Positions 36,327 through 47,769 of a stretch of DNA of 64,000 nt are shown piece after piece. The notes beneath the pieces are model-generated. The model worked only from the letters and a program-made list of their open reading frames with translations. It was not told the origin of the DNA and made no database searches. The translations under genes and the position numbers were made by a program. The DNA is from Gnetum montanum (Eukaryota; Streptophyta; Gnetopsida; Gnetales; Gnetaceae), in the NCBI GenBank assembly GCA_015680685.1, contig MNCI01012629.1, positions 128,148-192,147 of the forward strand, given 5' to 3'. The first letter of the stretch is position 1, and each line of letters opens with the position of its first letter.

Positions 36327-37450
36327 ATGTCTAATGATGATGAACCCTTATTGGCCACTAAGAGCATGCTGCAGATCACAAAGGCAGTTAAAATATCGCA
36401 TAGGAATAGTAGGGAAAGTCACATAGAAAGGCTTGATATGAGTAATATCCCTAAATTTATGGGAGGTTATGATTTTGATCCACAACACCATTTACAAACC
36501 TTTCATGATCCTTGTGTCTTACATAATATTGAAAGCAGGTGGCAAAAGCTTAAGCTTTTTCCTAGGGCACTAATAGAAAAAGCCAACATATGGTATAGAT
36601 TGTTGAAACCAAATTCAATTCGGTGGTGGTCCACAATGCTGGAACTCTTTAATAAGAAATATCAAACCTATGCGAGGGTGTCCAACCTAAGGTAATGAAT
36701 CTAAGGATGGAAACAAGAGTAACATAAACCCCTTAATATGGCCTTAGATAGATATTATTCTATATTAAATAGATGCACAAGCCATGGTTTCTTTGAGGAA
36801 GAGCAACGTTTCCACATCATAGATGGGCTTTGTAATGAAATGAGGGAGACCCTTGAGATGTATGCTTACAATCAATTATACGGGCTATAAACACATCAGA
36901 TCTAAGAGCTAATTAAGCATGTGGAAAAAGAAGAAGGAGAGCTATGTAAATGGGAGAATGTTGAGAAATATCACTGGGACCTAGCTCTTCAAAAGAAGAT
37001 GGTTCACATATATGATAAGGAGAAAGAGGTAGCTGTTGATAAGGTGATTTCGCAACAAACCTTATCGATACAGTAGTCTATTGATGAAATTGAAGTAAGG
37101 TTTGATAAGATGTCGAAGTGGATAAATGAGAAAATTACAATTTTCATAGAAATAGTCGAGGAAAAGATAACAAAAAAAAAAATTAAGAGATCACAATAAA
37201 TAGAGGAAGAAGAATTAAGAAACAGCTAGGAACACTTATCGACAAATAGGAAAAATGGCTATAGAAGAAAAGGTTGTAGATTCAACCATTGAAGAAGATG
37301 ATGGATGTGACATCTACATATATAATGACTTGAAGGGCTATTGTCTAGTCATGTTGCATCTTCATGAGTATTGGGATTTTGCATTAAATCCTAGGTTCAT
37401 ACAGAAGCACATGCTGAGGAAATTACCTTTTCCACAAGTTAATTATAGAT
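36327..37450 (+). pseudogene. gag of element B
   Basis: Open for 122 codons from 36327: DMSNIPKFMGGYDFDPQHHL, RWQKLKLFPRALIEKANIWY, WWSTMLELFNKKYQTYARVS. It is the best-preserved gag in the window and matches A's gag position by position. A charged downstream part follows, with stops, ending in an open piece at 37255-37449 (GCDIYIYNDLKGYCLVMLHL), equivalent to A's TEIDIYQYEHPKGCCPMVLH. Confidence 0.85.
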
Positions 37451-38290
37451 AGTCCTACAACCAATCATACTATCCTAGGGGGACTTCTTACCAAACTCAA
37501 CACTATCATCAACCGCAATGGCAAAACCCATAGTCATGGGAAAGGCCATCATTAGACCAGCCCTACCCTTACTACCAATCGAACTCGTATAGATATTATG
37601 TTCAACAACTTGTTTTCCCAACTAGTTCTATGACCTCTACTTCAAATCGCTACTATCACTCTCCTAAGTATCATCAACCCATGACATCTCTTGAAGGATC
37701 ACCACCTCATACATCTTACCCTTCATCATATCCTTGATATTCTCATACTCCACCCCATCACATGTCACAACTAGCAACACAAGAAGGTTCATCACCACAA
37801 CATCAACAAAAGAATGCCACTTATGCTACAAATGTGCATAGACATGATAATGTTAGTAGGTTCCCACCACAATCCAGGAAATGTCCTTGCTTTAGGATGG
37901 CTCCCATGCATAAATAAAACACTCATGGACCTACGACCTCATCCAAACCAACATAATTCCAATCAAGTGTAATGCCTTCCCTTTCACAACCAATGTCCTC
38001 TGATACTACACAAAGGCCAACATCCATCATTACTCCAACACCTAATAGAAGTAATGAATCTAGCATTATGGAGAGACAAATGAATCAATGCATACCTAAT
38101 CATGATTAAGGGTGAAATCATGGATCAGAAATTTGCAAAGTTGACACAACTCATACTCTGGCCCATTGTACATTTAACAACCAAGTGTGTGAACTACAAC
38201 CTGTCTACACAGCTACTACTGAACCAAGAGACACCCAGTGGGTTAAAAATGAAAGTTTAACACTATTTCTTGTCATGATCAAACACTTAG
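37451..38290 (+). other. Q/P/Y/S-rich linker of element B
   Basis: Disrupted Pro/Gln/Tyr/Ser-rich coding sequence, then a segment ending RDTQWVKN at about 38245, equivalent to A's EGTQW at about 21430. After that, pol would be expected and is missing. Confidence 0.6.
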
Positions 38291-38299
38291 TTGTGGGGG

Positions 38300-39730
38300 A
38301 AATGCCCCATCTAAACACTTAGAATTAATAGGTGTTTTTCATCCTTTTGTTTATAATTTTTTATAATTTTTTCATTTCTTGATATAAATTTTTCCTATCC
38401 TTTTTATCTTTTCCATATTTTTTTTTTCATTCCCTTTGCTAGTAATCTTGCTTGTGAATAAAACGATCATGCAGCTTATTGAGGTGAGGGTTTTTCTATG
38501 TTGTCAAGCCATTAGGGATTGATTATTTGGATATTAAGACCACATCATACATCCACCCATTCCATTAATAAGAGGTTCTTATAATGGTCATAATGATATT
38601 CTTTTTTCATCATTAAACTAAGAATAAACTTGTAATCATTGTGCTTGGACAGAAAAGTGAAGAATCAAGTAGGAATGTGAAGGGTGTGACATTAAGGAAA
38701 TTTGTGAATCTCTTTAATTAATTCTATATGTTCTCTCATGTTGCCAAGGTTGTAATTATATCCTTGTAGATCTAACAAAAAATGGTCATAAGAGTATAAT
38801 AAGTGTTGCCTTACCATGTCACTAGAAAGACATGTTACCCATGCTTGAAGATAGTCCTTTGGTAAGGTTGACATTGATAAGAATAAAATGAAAGGATACT
38901 AAATTAATTTCTATAGGTCCCATCAAAAAGACATGTTACCCATGCTTAAAGGTTGGTGGCTTCTCAAACTTTCATAAAAAAAAGAGTGCCATGAATAAAC
39001 TCCTTCCTTGGACAAAATGCCAAGTGATGCTGCTCCTGGCAACTGTTGTAGTCTTATGGTTATCAAATGAAGTGATGAAACAATGTGATGTTATTGGCAC
39101 ATGGTTTGGACTTGGTTTGAATCTTGGAAAGAAGGGCTACTGCTTACTTTAGCCATTAATAACACACAAGGATTCATTATGCCTATTGTAAGGTACCTCT
39201 TGTCCTAATTTCTATAATCCCTTCTAAAATCCATTTCACCTCATTGTCCGTATAATCCTAACTTGTGGTTTTGTGTAACATAGAGTTATTTTTTCAAATT
39301 GGTGATTTTAACATGTGTGTTTTGTTAACAGGTATGTGTTGCATTCAACCCCTTTGGTGCCTACAGACATTCTTAAGTGTGGTTATATAAGGGCATTGAA
39401 GGTGGAGCCTACTTTGGGGAAGACCCACTTGTATAATTGTTGTAACTTGTACTTGTCTAGCACAACCACATCATCATGAACCTTTCAAATGCATAAATGA
39501 TAAACTCAAAACCTTCCCTTCTCATATAATTGACCCGTTCTACACCATGAATTAAATACCCCTTTTCTTACACTTTTGAAAGCTATTAATGCTTGCGATT
39601 TCATCTTCTAACACTCCTAGTGCCTCCATATAAATTAGCACTTACCCTAGAACTATGGATTTTACAGGCAACCTTCCAACCAATCACAGAGCTTCATTTT
39701 CCATGCTGAATATTCTCCTTAAATGTATTT
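38300..39730 (+). other. Spacer of element B
   Basis: AT-rich non-coding DNA equivalent to A's 24430-26085. It includes the acceptor-like TTAACAGGTATGTG near 39325. No gene was seen. Confidence 0.5.
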
Positions 39731-39739
39731 CCAAGCACC

Positions 39740-39816
39740 GTAATATTGACTACTTGATATTGGGTGGGACTCGATGTCAAATACCCGATATTGGGTTCAT
39801 AAAAAGCTATAAATAA
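39740..39816 (+). promoter_or_regulatory. Internal U3-like block with TATA box, element B
   Basis: TAATATTGACTACTTGATATTG, CGATGTCAAATACC and AGCTATAAATAAGACC (TATAAATA at 39808-39815) resemble B's own LTR (GATATTGAG, GATGTCAGGTATC, and AGCCTATAAATACCAGAC at 42016-42033). This is the counterpart of A's block at 26086, but built from B's own U3 motif. Confidence 0.5.
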
Positions 39817-40179
39817 GACCCCTATGGTGTTTAAAAAATTCATTATCATCACTTGAAGCTAGGGGAGTTTTTGCATTTTTCTCTATCATCTTAAAGCTCT
39901 ATGCAACCAACTTCCACACGCAATATCTTGCTTCATACCTCTTTGATTTTCATGGTTTTTGAACCTAGTTAAACCTGGAGTGTTTAATTTAGTTAGGGGA
40001 GGATGCTTGCATGGAAAACTTACACCAATTTTTGAAATTTTCTATCACCCAAAAGGTATTATAAGGGTAAGCTTGTTAAAAAACCTTAAGTAATTTAATG
40101 AATAATCAATTATATGAATGCCAACCTTAATTTTCTTGCCCAAGGGATCATAACTATCATTATAAGCCATACATAAGGG

Positions 40180-41700
40180 AAAAGAAGCCACTTGCAAAGG
40201 GTCATGCAACACCAATATGTGACAAGCATAGTAGAAGCTATCATAGACCACATCAAGGAATTTTTTAATGTGCATGTTGTGTCTCCAGTAGCTTTTATTG
40301 GAACTAGAGATGTGAAAATGTTAGCTAGGACTTCAATAACTTCTATAGTGAATGAGGATGTGCTTGATAGATTGCTGTAGATTGGATAAGTAATGCAAAC
40401 TCTATTTGACATCCCCAATGATGTCACTATAGTACAATCCAACCTCATCACCAAAAAAGAAAAATTGATCATGGTAGAGATTAGGGAAGAGCATGTAGAA
40501 GCAGAAGTGCACAGGTTACAATAAGAGCTCATCACCCTAAGAGCTAAAAGGAGGGATCCTTCCCAATTTGTTATAGATGACTAGTTAGAACAATTCCAAA
40601 CAAAGTAGCTAGGCTAGTTGATTAAACAGAACATAGTTGTTAATAGGAAAAGGAGAAAATGATCTAGAATGCCTTAGCCATTGAAGCCCAAGCATACACC
40701 CATAAGAAGGCATTGATAGCTACACAAGAGGAGAATAAATAGCTTGTTGCTAATAATGCAAGGTTGAACAATATAGAGAAATAGAAAAATATCTTGGAAG
40801 AAAGTGTCCACTAGTTAAGAGAACAATTGGTGAGGATCAATCAAGACATAAGTAGATTGGCTAGAGAAAATCAAACCCTCTCAATGGAGGAGGTCTATGC
40901 AATCCACCAAAAATTTGCAATTGAGATAAACACATGGAAAAACGAGGCTAAGAAACATGAAAAACTGAAGAAGCACTTTCAAGACCAAATTGGCATGTAC
41001 AAATAGATTAATGAAAAAGAAATCTAGATGGAAAAGGCCTTCATCAGTTCCATGTTATGAAAAGGAAATCTAGATGGCAAAGGCCTTTATCAGTTCCATG
41101 TTAGCATAGAATCCTAATTGGAAAATCCATCTTGGATAGCTATGCCTTGGTCCACCAAGTGGAAGTGAAGGATAAGGACATGCAAATTGAGGATTTGCAA
41201 GAGTACATTGCATTGGCTAACCTTCGCTATGCCAACCTTGCCATGTTAATAGCAAATTAGCCTAGAAATGAGTTGGAACAACAAGTAGCAGCCACTTATG
41301 ACTTGTATGAAAAAGAGTTTGTAGATAGGAAAAGTGCTCTTCAAAAAATCCATGTGGCAAACTTGGAATTGAAAGTAATTAAGGCTCACTACCATAGGCA
41401 AAGATATGTAGCCTTGGACTTGGCTAAAAGATTAACAAATCATCATGAACTAAGAGAAAAGGCTAGATCCTTCAAGTAGGAATGATGATAGTTTGCATCA
41501 TGGTATGTGAAAGAAAATAAGATGTTCTCGTAGCTACCATGTCCATGGGATGTATTGGTTTCAACACACATTGGCTCATTAGCTTGGATGGTGCATGACC
41601 TAAGAATAGAGGAGGAGAAGTTGCAGGTGCTCATAAATTGCTGTAAATCCTAGAAGCCTGATGATAAGGGGAAGCAGACCATGGAAGAGCCACCACCTTT
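40180..41700 (+). pseudogene. Coiled-coil 3' ORF of element B
   Basis: Equivalent to A's 27800-29130. Open pieces: 40192-40377 and 41273-41476 (LEQQVAATYDLYEKEFVDRK, then heptad-like LELKVIKAHYHRQRYVALDL). The C-terminal block PCPWDVLVSTHI is at about 41538-41573. There are multiple stops. Function is unknown; the Glu/Lys/Gln pattern suggests a coiled coil. Confidence 0.65.
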
Positions 41701-41893
41701 GGGAACTACATGAATTTCCCCAATTTTTTTATTTTTCATAATGTGTCTATTTTAGGTAAAAGACCACTGTAGCATGAAAGAGTCAATTTGTGTGCTTTTT
41801 AAGTTAATTCCATACCTTCCCAATATTTTGTAAAGAACTTGTTCCTCATTTTTATTTAGCTCGAGGATGAGTTTTTATTTAGTTGTGGGGGTA

Positions 41894-42773
41894 TGATGAG
41901 TCATGTTTTGTAGGGTTGTGATATTGAGTATATGATATCAAGGCCACGATGTCAGGTATCTAATATCAAGGCATAACCTCCAATGTCGGGGATCTAATAT
42001 TGCACATTCTATACTAGCCTATAAATACCAGACTTGAATGCATGGTTAGGATATAAAAAGATAGACATAGATAGATAGATTTTAATATATTTCAAGTTTT
42101 TTTAGTTTCTAGTGCATGCCTGCAGTGTGATGTCAAGTGATTATATGACATCCTTATTCGAGTGTGATGTACTTGGACACATTACATGTTTAGCAATAAA
42201 GATTGAGATTACTTCCATCATTGTAGCATCAACTTAGTTTTATTATTGTTAATTGCTTAAATATTTACTGTTCTCCTTAGTTAATGTTATCATTCATTGT
42301 TTTTTATTATTTTTGTCATTAAGTGGAATGAGTATGACTAATTGCAAGTGCTTAAGTGTAACTACTTAGTAACCCAGTAGTGTTATCATTTGGTATGCCT
42401 AGTAATAGTATGCTTGGTAATCCCAATAGTAGTTGCACGAAGTCCAAGGCATGTATGGAAGGTTAGGAATAGATACTCATTGCACATAGACTAGTTAGAC
42501 TTTACTTTCCATTGTTAATTAGATTAAATAATTAATTTTCTTATTATCATTTGGAGTAGCTTAGGGTTGAACAACATCAATTATCATATGCCTCACTTTA
42601 GACTAAACCATATGTGACAAAGTTACCACTAGTCCAAGTAGGAAGACATCAAACCATGATTAAGGCATAATGATTTAGATGCACAACTAGTCCCATCCAC
42701 AAAATTCAATCGGATTGTGCATGAACATTTGTGACTCGTATGGTTGGGCGTAGGGGTACCTAGCCGCTCATCA
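41894..42773 (+). repeat. 3' LTR of element B
   Basis: Starts TGATGAGT right after the PPT (GTGGGGGTA, 41885-41893) and ends CGCTCATCA. TATAAATA is at 42020-42027. A GATA-type microsatellite lies near 42070-42092. The terminal CGTATGGTTGGGCGTAGGGG block is shared with A, but U3 is different. Confidence 0.85.
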
Positions 42774-42829
42774 CTTATGTTTGAACACTTAGCCACTATA
42801 GCTACTTTGCCTTTTCATCCAAAATCTTT

Positions 42830-43680
42830 TTTTTCTTGCCCTTGCCTTTCCCAAAGGCTTGATCTATTCTCTCCTCCATAATTTTCAATGTTGGTGTAAA
42901 TTTTTCATCAATTGAGTCTTGCATTTTTTCTACGCAATGTTAGTTAAATATTTCTAAATTGGTAGAGTCTTCTTTTAAATTATGTGTTCCAAGGTTTCTT
43001 CCTCTTGAGTGTCACAAACTCGTGCATCTCTTTTCTTGATGGATGGATCTCTATTATATTCTTCAGCTAATCCTCTCTTTAGTAGCTCACCTTCTTTCTT
43101 CACTACTTGATCAATCAATTTCTAAATCTAATGGACAGTCATTTTTAATAATTGGCCTTGGGCATAAACCCCAAAGGTTTCTTTGGTCTTATTCCATGAT
43201 CCATCTACAATGTGCCTTAGCTATTCCTATTGTAAGAATCCATGGCATGGGTATTTGTGCAATAGTGAATAGTACTTGCCCATTATTGCATCAAGGGTTT
43301 CATGAGTCCCTTACTTCCATCCTTGGATTTTTTTTCTTAAATTGGACACCTGTGAGTAGGTTTGGTATTTTTCATTAAAAATTTCTAGCATGGTACCCCA
43401 TCTTATGATTGATTTAGGTTTGAGTAATTTGTACCAGCTCTCTGCCTCTTTCACAAATGTTCATGGGAACAGTTTCAACTTCTACCAATTACTTTCAATA
43501 TTTTGTAGGGCATAGGCATTGTGGAAAGCTTGGAGGTGGTATTGTGGATCAGCATTATAACCACCCTTAAATCTTGGCATGTTATTCATATTGAGCCATT
43601 TGATACAACTATCCCTCACATGCTTGGTTGGAGTGTAAACAACTTCTTGGATGTTAATCATATTATGGATTGTAATTAGG
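42830..43680 (-). pseudogene. gag of element F (degenerate)
   Basis: The minus strand reads NMPRFKGGYNADPQYHLQAF, ALQNIESNW, KEAESWYKLLKPKSI, RWGTMLEIFNEKYQTYSQVS and LRKKIQGWKQGTHETLDA, then a charged tail with GELLKRGLAEEYNRDPSIKK. It is collinear with the gag of A and B. Several stops interrupt it. Confidence 0.82.
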
Positions 43681-43689
43681 GATTCACCA

Positions 43690-44707
43690 TCATGATCGAG
43701 TTCATGTGCTCTATTGTAGTGGTGCCCTCTTCTATGCTCATACCTTTCATGATCTTCTCTTCAATTCTTATGTCTTCTTCATTCATAACCTTTATCTTCC
43801 TTATATAAATGCCTTCAACAATAATCATGATAATCATGAGTCCTTCTCTCCTCCCTATCATGGTCTTGGTATCTTAGCCTCCTCCTATCAATGTCCACTA
43901 ATGATTATGAGGATGAGGATGAGGTAGTGAGAGAACGGTGCTAGCTTATCCTCCTTACATGACTCCTATATTCTTCTTTATAGGATTTGGTAGAAACTCT
44001 TGGCCTTGAGTCTTACTTATACTTTGAGTCAGTTGCCTCCCTCGTAGGTGTCTCTACTAGGGTCAAATGTAGTTGAACTTTGACAGGTTCCTCTAATAAG
44101 ATGATAGGTGTCTGTGAATGGACTTCATGATTTTGATGGAGTTGTGTAGCAATGAATGCATTACCATCAAGCTCTTCTAAGATAATAGGAGAATTGACTT
44201 TATTTTCTTTATTTTGAACATGTTTGATTTCCATGGTAACATCTCTCTTTATGTGCTCCTCAGTGGGCTGATAGGGGCATGTCATGTGTTTGGTCACATG
44301 ATACCTGTCAAGTACCTCGCTTAAATTCATTCCTCTTAGAGTTGTGTGAAGCATGATGGGTGCTGAGCATTCTTGAGGTAGAACAATGTTACCTTGAAGA
44401 TTCTCTCTACCTTAGTTACCTATCTTAGTGAAAGGTGAAAGTAAAATTAGGATAATAAGGATCGTGATGAGCATATGAGATCCTTGCTTACATTGGCATA
44501 CTCCATATTTCTTCATCACTAATTTTGTCATTGCCTCTTTCTATCGCTTTGACATGCAAAGATGTATGCTTGTTTGAAGCCATATTATGACTTAAGATGT
44601 TTGGTTAAGTGTACTTAATTATTTAGGTTATAATTTTAACTTTGAATTCTAATACAACAAACTTTGTGAAATCAATTACTCAAGATACATTGACTTGTCC
44701 CCAAAAA
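43690..44707 (-). other. Leader of element F
   Basis: Untranslated leader between PBS and gag. A 113-codon minus-strand frame (44013-44354) carries no recognised domain. An H/R/D/Y-rich stretch near 43680-43860 matches the H/D/R-rich leader region of A near 18900-19130. Confidence 0.45.
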
Positions 44708-45289
44708 TAGTGCCAATGATGAGTGGTGGAGTAATCCAACACCCAACCATACAAGTCATAGGCATTCATGCACAACCAGATCATAATTTATGGATGAGGC
44801 AATGTGAATATGCTAGTAATTAGTTTAAGTTTGAGATTGTTGTCTTTCCACCTTGAGCTAGTGAAGCCTATGTATATGGTTTAGCTTACCATGAGACACA
44901 TGATAACTGATGTTGTTGGGACATTGCTATTCCAATATTTTTACTCATTTTTTCTTTCACATTTTCAAATTTTATGTTCTATTAAAATTATTGGTTATGT
45001 TTTCTCTTTCACTGAGACTATTCTTGGGCTAGTTGTGTTCATAAGCAAGGTATTCTTGGTAATAATCTTGCTAAATTTGCACATCAACACCCCTCAATGG
45101 TGCTAGAAGGAGGGCATCATTATGGTTTTCTTCAAATAACTTTATTTCTTTGTTATCTTGTCATTAGTTTCAATTTCATTTTTTTTCTTTCTTTCCCACT
45201 TTAATCAAAATCCAAAAAAAATATTTTAAAAAAATCTCTTTTGTTGTTCAGTTATTTTATGGTTGGACTTAGTGAAAATCTTATGTCTT

Positions 45290-46280
45290 AAACTAGAAAA
45301 ATAACAAAACAAAACTACCTAGCTAATCATTTTCCAAGTCACATTCCTATAAGACCTAGATCTAAGTCCTCACATTCTTCAAACATGGCAAATCCTATTG
45401 CCCAACCTTTGATCAACAAGCTTTTCAACTTTCAAAATTTCAATGAATTCCAAAACCTCTTCAACATACTTTCCTTTTATTTGATCCCTCTGTTAATGAC
45501 ACTCATCAACATATTCAAAATTTTGAGATATTATTAGGCATATACAACCTAGTTTAACTTGATGTCACATGTAGGTCTTTTGTCACTACCTTTTGAGGCA
45601 CAACTGAATGGTCTCTAAACCTTTCTAGTTTATTAATCTTAACCTAGAATGACTTCAAATCTTGTTTTCTCTCTCATTTTTACAAATTTACTAGTCTCGC
45701 TATAGCTTCTAGTAACTTTACTAGCCTTTGAAAGCTTAGTGGAGAAACAATTAGAAATTACAAATTAAAGTTCCTCTAAAAATTATTGTATGTTCATAAT
45801 AAGATGCATCCACAACTGGAAGGAATCTTAAACTTGTTCCTCTTGACCATTAATACTTTCTTCGCATATGTAATCAAATCTAATTCTAATATCACTAACT
45901 TGTAAGGAGCCATGTCTAACGTAGTCAAACTTTAATAAATCACTCTCAAAAACTCTTTACAGTCCCAATTTAGAACTCTTGGCGTAGGTTTCTAAGCCTC
46001 AATTATTTTGAATCCTTTTTAAATGAATCCTCCAATTCTCAACCCTCTACCAAACATTCAAAGTTCAAATACTTCCTCTTCTTTATTTCCTCAAAACCTT
46101 AGCCTAAAAAATGATTAATTAAAGGCCTTAATTCAATCTATTATCAATCCTCCCTCCATACCTTCCATCCCTAACCTTGAGATAACACAAACCTTCAACT
46201 TACCTAAAGTTGAGAGTCAAGCTTCAATGAACCAAATCCTCACCACCTTACCAAAGCTTTCTAATGAAGTGATTGAACTA
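45290..46280 (+). pseudogene. Orphan Tat-like gag (element G)
   Basis: Frame by frame it reads NPIAQPLINKLF, then FDPSVNDTHQHIQNFEILLG, DVTCRSFVTTF, LSHFYKFTSLAIASSN and SGETIRNYKLKFL. These match the Tat-type gag pattern (DP..H...F, CRAF..TLKG..., SLRSF...F). It has at least six stops. No LTR or pol was found on either side: the left flank is the cut F LTR, the right flank a Tat-family LTR fragment. Confidence 0.65.
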
Positions 46281-46285
46281 AAACT

Positions 46286-46915
46286 TGTGACATCCGAAAA
46301 TGTTGGTGGCTGGAACATCGAGAGGTCTGTAGGCGTACAACCTAACCCCAAATCCGTGCAAGGGTTGTGTTGGGGAAACAAAAATGAAGTGCCCTGAATG
46401 GCTTGGTTGATTAGATAGGGACTTATGTGGTGTAAAAATAATCGTTTGTAAAGGCATTTATGAAGCGTTACACGGAGGAGTTTGTAAAGGAGTTTATGAA
46501 GCATCCGTTTGTAACATCTTAAGCGTGCAAATATGTATCTATAATAGAGAAATGTAAGAGTTATGCTAAAAATTTAAAACAAATGCTGAGAAAGAAAATG
46601 GAACAAAAGTTTGGGAGTAGAGAAATGCACCACCCCAAGGCCTAGGAGTGTAACTTTTTCTTGGACAAGATATGAAATGGTACGTGGCATCAGACAAGCA
46701 CAGTGGTAGCACAACGATGTGATCATAGTCTTTGGGACGTTAGGGACATGGTGCTAGTAGCTACAAGGGAGGTTGAACCTGCTGGGTTAGCGGTCATCAC
46801 GCTCTGTGGGTGTAAGGGAAGAGTGCGTCGCGGTGCGTGCTAAGGTTTCAAGCTTAGGTGCTTAGGTGCAGGAGTAGTGGAGATGCTATGTAGATTACTT
46901 ATGAGTATGGTCATC
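46286..46915 (-). mobile_element. Tat-family LTR fragment 2
   Basis: The plus strand starts TGTGACATCCGAAAATGTTGG and continues TGGAACATCGAGAGG..GGCGTACAACCTAA, matching 57316 onwards and 34655 onwards. Only the terminal 0.6 kb (R-U5 side in minus orientation) remains. Confidence 0.7.
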
Positions 46916-46948
46916 TCTCATAACTGTATCATAGCTTATATTCATAGT

Positions 46949-47523
46949 TGTGACATCCCATCCCCAGATGTCATGGAAAATGTTAAATATATGATATATT
47001 AGACATTATGTGTATAAAGAAAATATACCAAATGTAAAATATATGTGATATTCAACATTATGTATAAAGGAAATAATAGGAAAAATGTAGAAAGAGGAAG
47101 AAAAGAATGCTTTATTGATATGGAATAGTGTATCTAGATCATGCTTTGAGAGTGTTCCTTGGGGTTTTCTTCCTTTGGCATCTATCCCTTAAAGGCAATC
47201 TAGCACTAGCACCATAGTTAGGCCTATAACCTGGCCAGAAGGAATGGCTAGCCCACTTCTTGTCCTGCTTCACCTAGCTTCCCATGACTTGCTTGTACTG
47301 GCTCATCCACTCCATGCTAGCATGACCTCTAACCCCAAGTATAAATGCCTTAGGTCAAACCTCCAAAGGTTATCTTAAGAGACACATCCATTATTACAAC
47401 ATGCCCTTTTGTGTCTCAATTATAGCTACCCTTTCAGGTCTCGTTAAGATAACAATGAAACTTGTTATGAAAAGACACCATCTTCATTAGGTAATAGCAT
47501 CATTTGGAAATGGGGATGTGACA
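46949..47523 (+). mobile_element. Solo LTR with 5-bp target duplication
   Basis: 575 bp, beginning TGTGACATCC and ending GGGGATGTGACA, flanked by ATAGT on both sides (46944-46948 and 47524-47528). TATAAATG at 47340-47347 suggests plus orientation. TGT[GC]ACATCCC termini are common for plant LTRs. No internal region is present, so it is best explained by recombination between two LTRs. Its family within Ty1 or Ty3 cannot be told. Confidence 0.8.
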
Positions 47524-47549
47524 ATAGTTATCTTAAAATTACTCCTGGA

Positions 47550-47760
47550 GCTTGGATTTCTCTTTCAATTCTAGTTGTTCAGAAGATAGTTCAATTAGGA
47601 TATCTTCAATTTGTGTAGCTAGGCACACAATTTCTACTTTGTGCTTTCACATTTAATGTTCTTTATGCAAACTAGGATTTCTCATCCATATCTAAAAATG
47701 TTTGTTCTATCAATATGCTATTGGTAAAACAAACTTTTGACAAGCTTAAATAATGTGTAT
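47550..47760 (+). repeat. Dispersed repeat copy 2, partner of 7120-7290
   Basis: CATTTAATGTTCTTTATGCA, AATGTTTGTTCTATC and TTTTGACAAGCTTA align with 7181-7281. The reading frame is broken here. Similarity may extend left to GGATTTCTCTTTCAATTC (cf. 7109). Confidence 0.45.
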
Positions 47761-47769
47761 TGAACATTT

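Larger units (their letters stand above)
36300..42773 (+). mobile_element. Element B: Athila-like element lacking pol, 5' truncated
   Basis: It contains gag, a Q/P-rich linker, a spacer, an internal U3-like block, the coiled-coil 3' ORF, a PPT and an 880-bp 3' LTR, all in plus orientation and collinear with A. The sequence between A's 21440 (ACCCAGTGG, B about 38233) and A's about 24430 has no counterpart, and A's protease block is also missing. The 5' LTR and leader are absent; a Tat-family LTR lies in their place. B therefore depended on other elements for enzymes, if it ever moved in this form. Confidence 0.8.
42774..44930 (-). mobile_element. Element F: 5' part of an Athila-like element
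   Basis: Minus orientation. The 5' LTR remnant is 44728-44930, ending ACTCATCA. The PBS-like TTGGCACTATTTTTGGGGAC is at 44708-44727, then comes a leader, then gag at 42830-43680. It breaks at 42774 against the end of B's LTR, and the LTR is cut at about 44930. Pol and the 3' end are absent here. Its LTR is closest to the fragment at 8854-9444, which may be its partner. Confidence 0.75.

Noticed and set aside
43043-43378. 111-codon plus frame
   Set aside because: It is antisense to the degenerate gag of element F, whose conserved blocks read on the minus strand.
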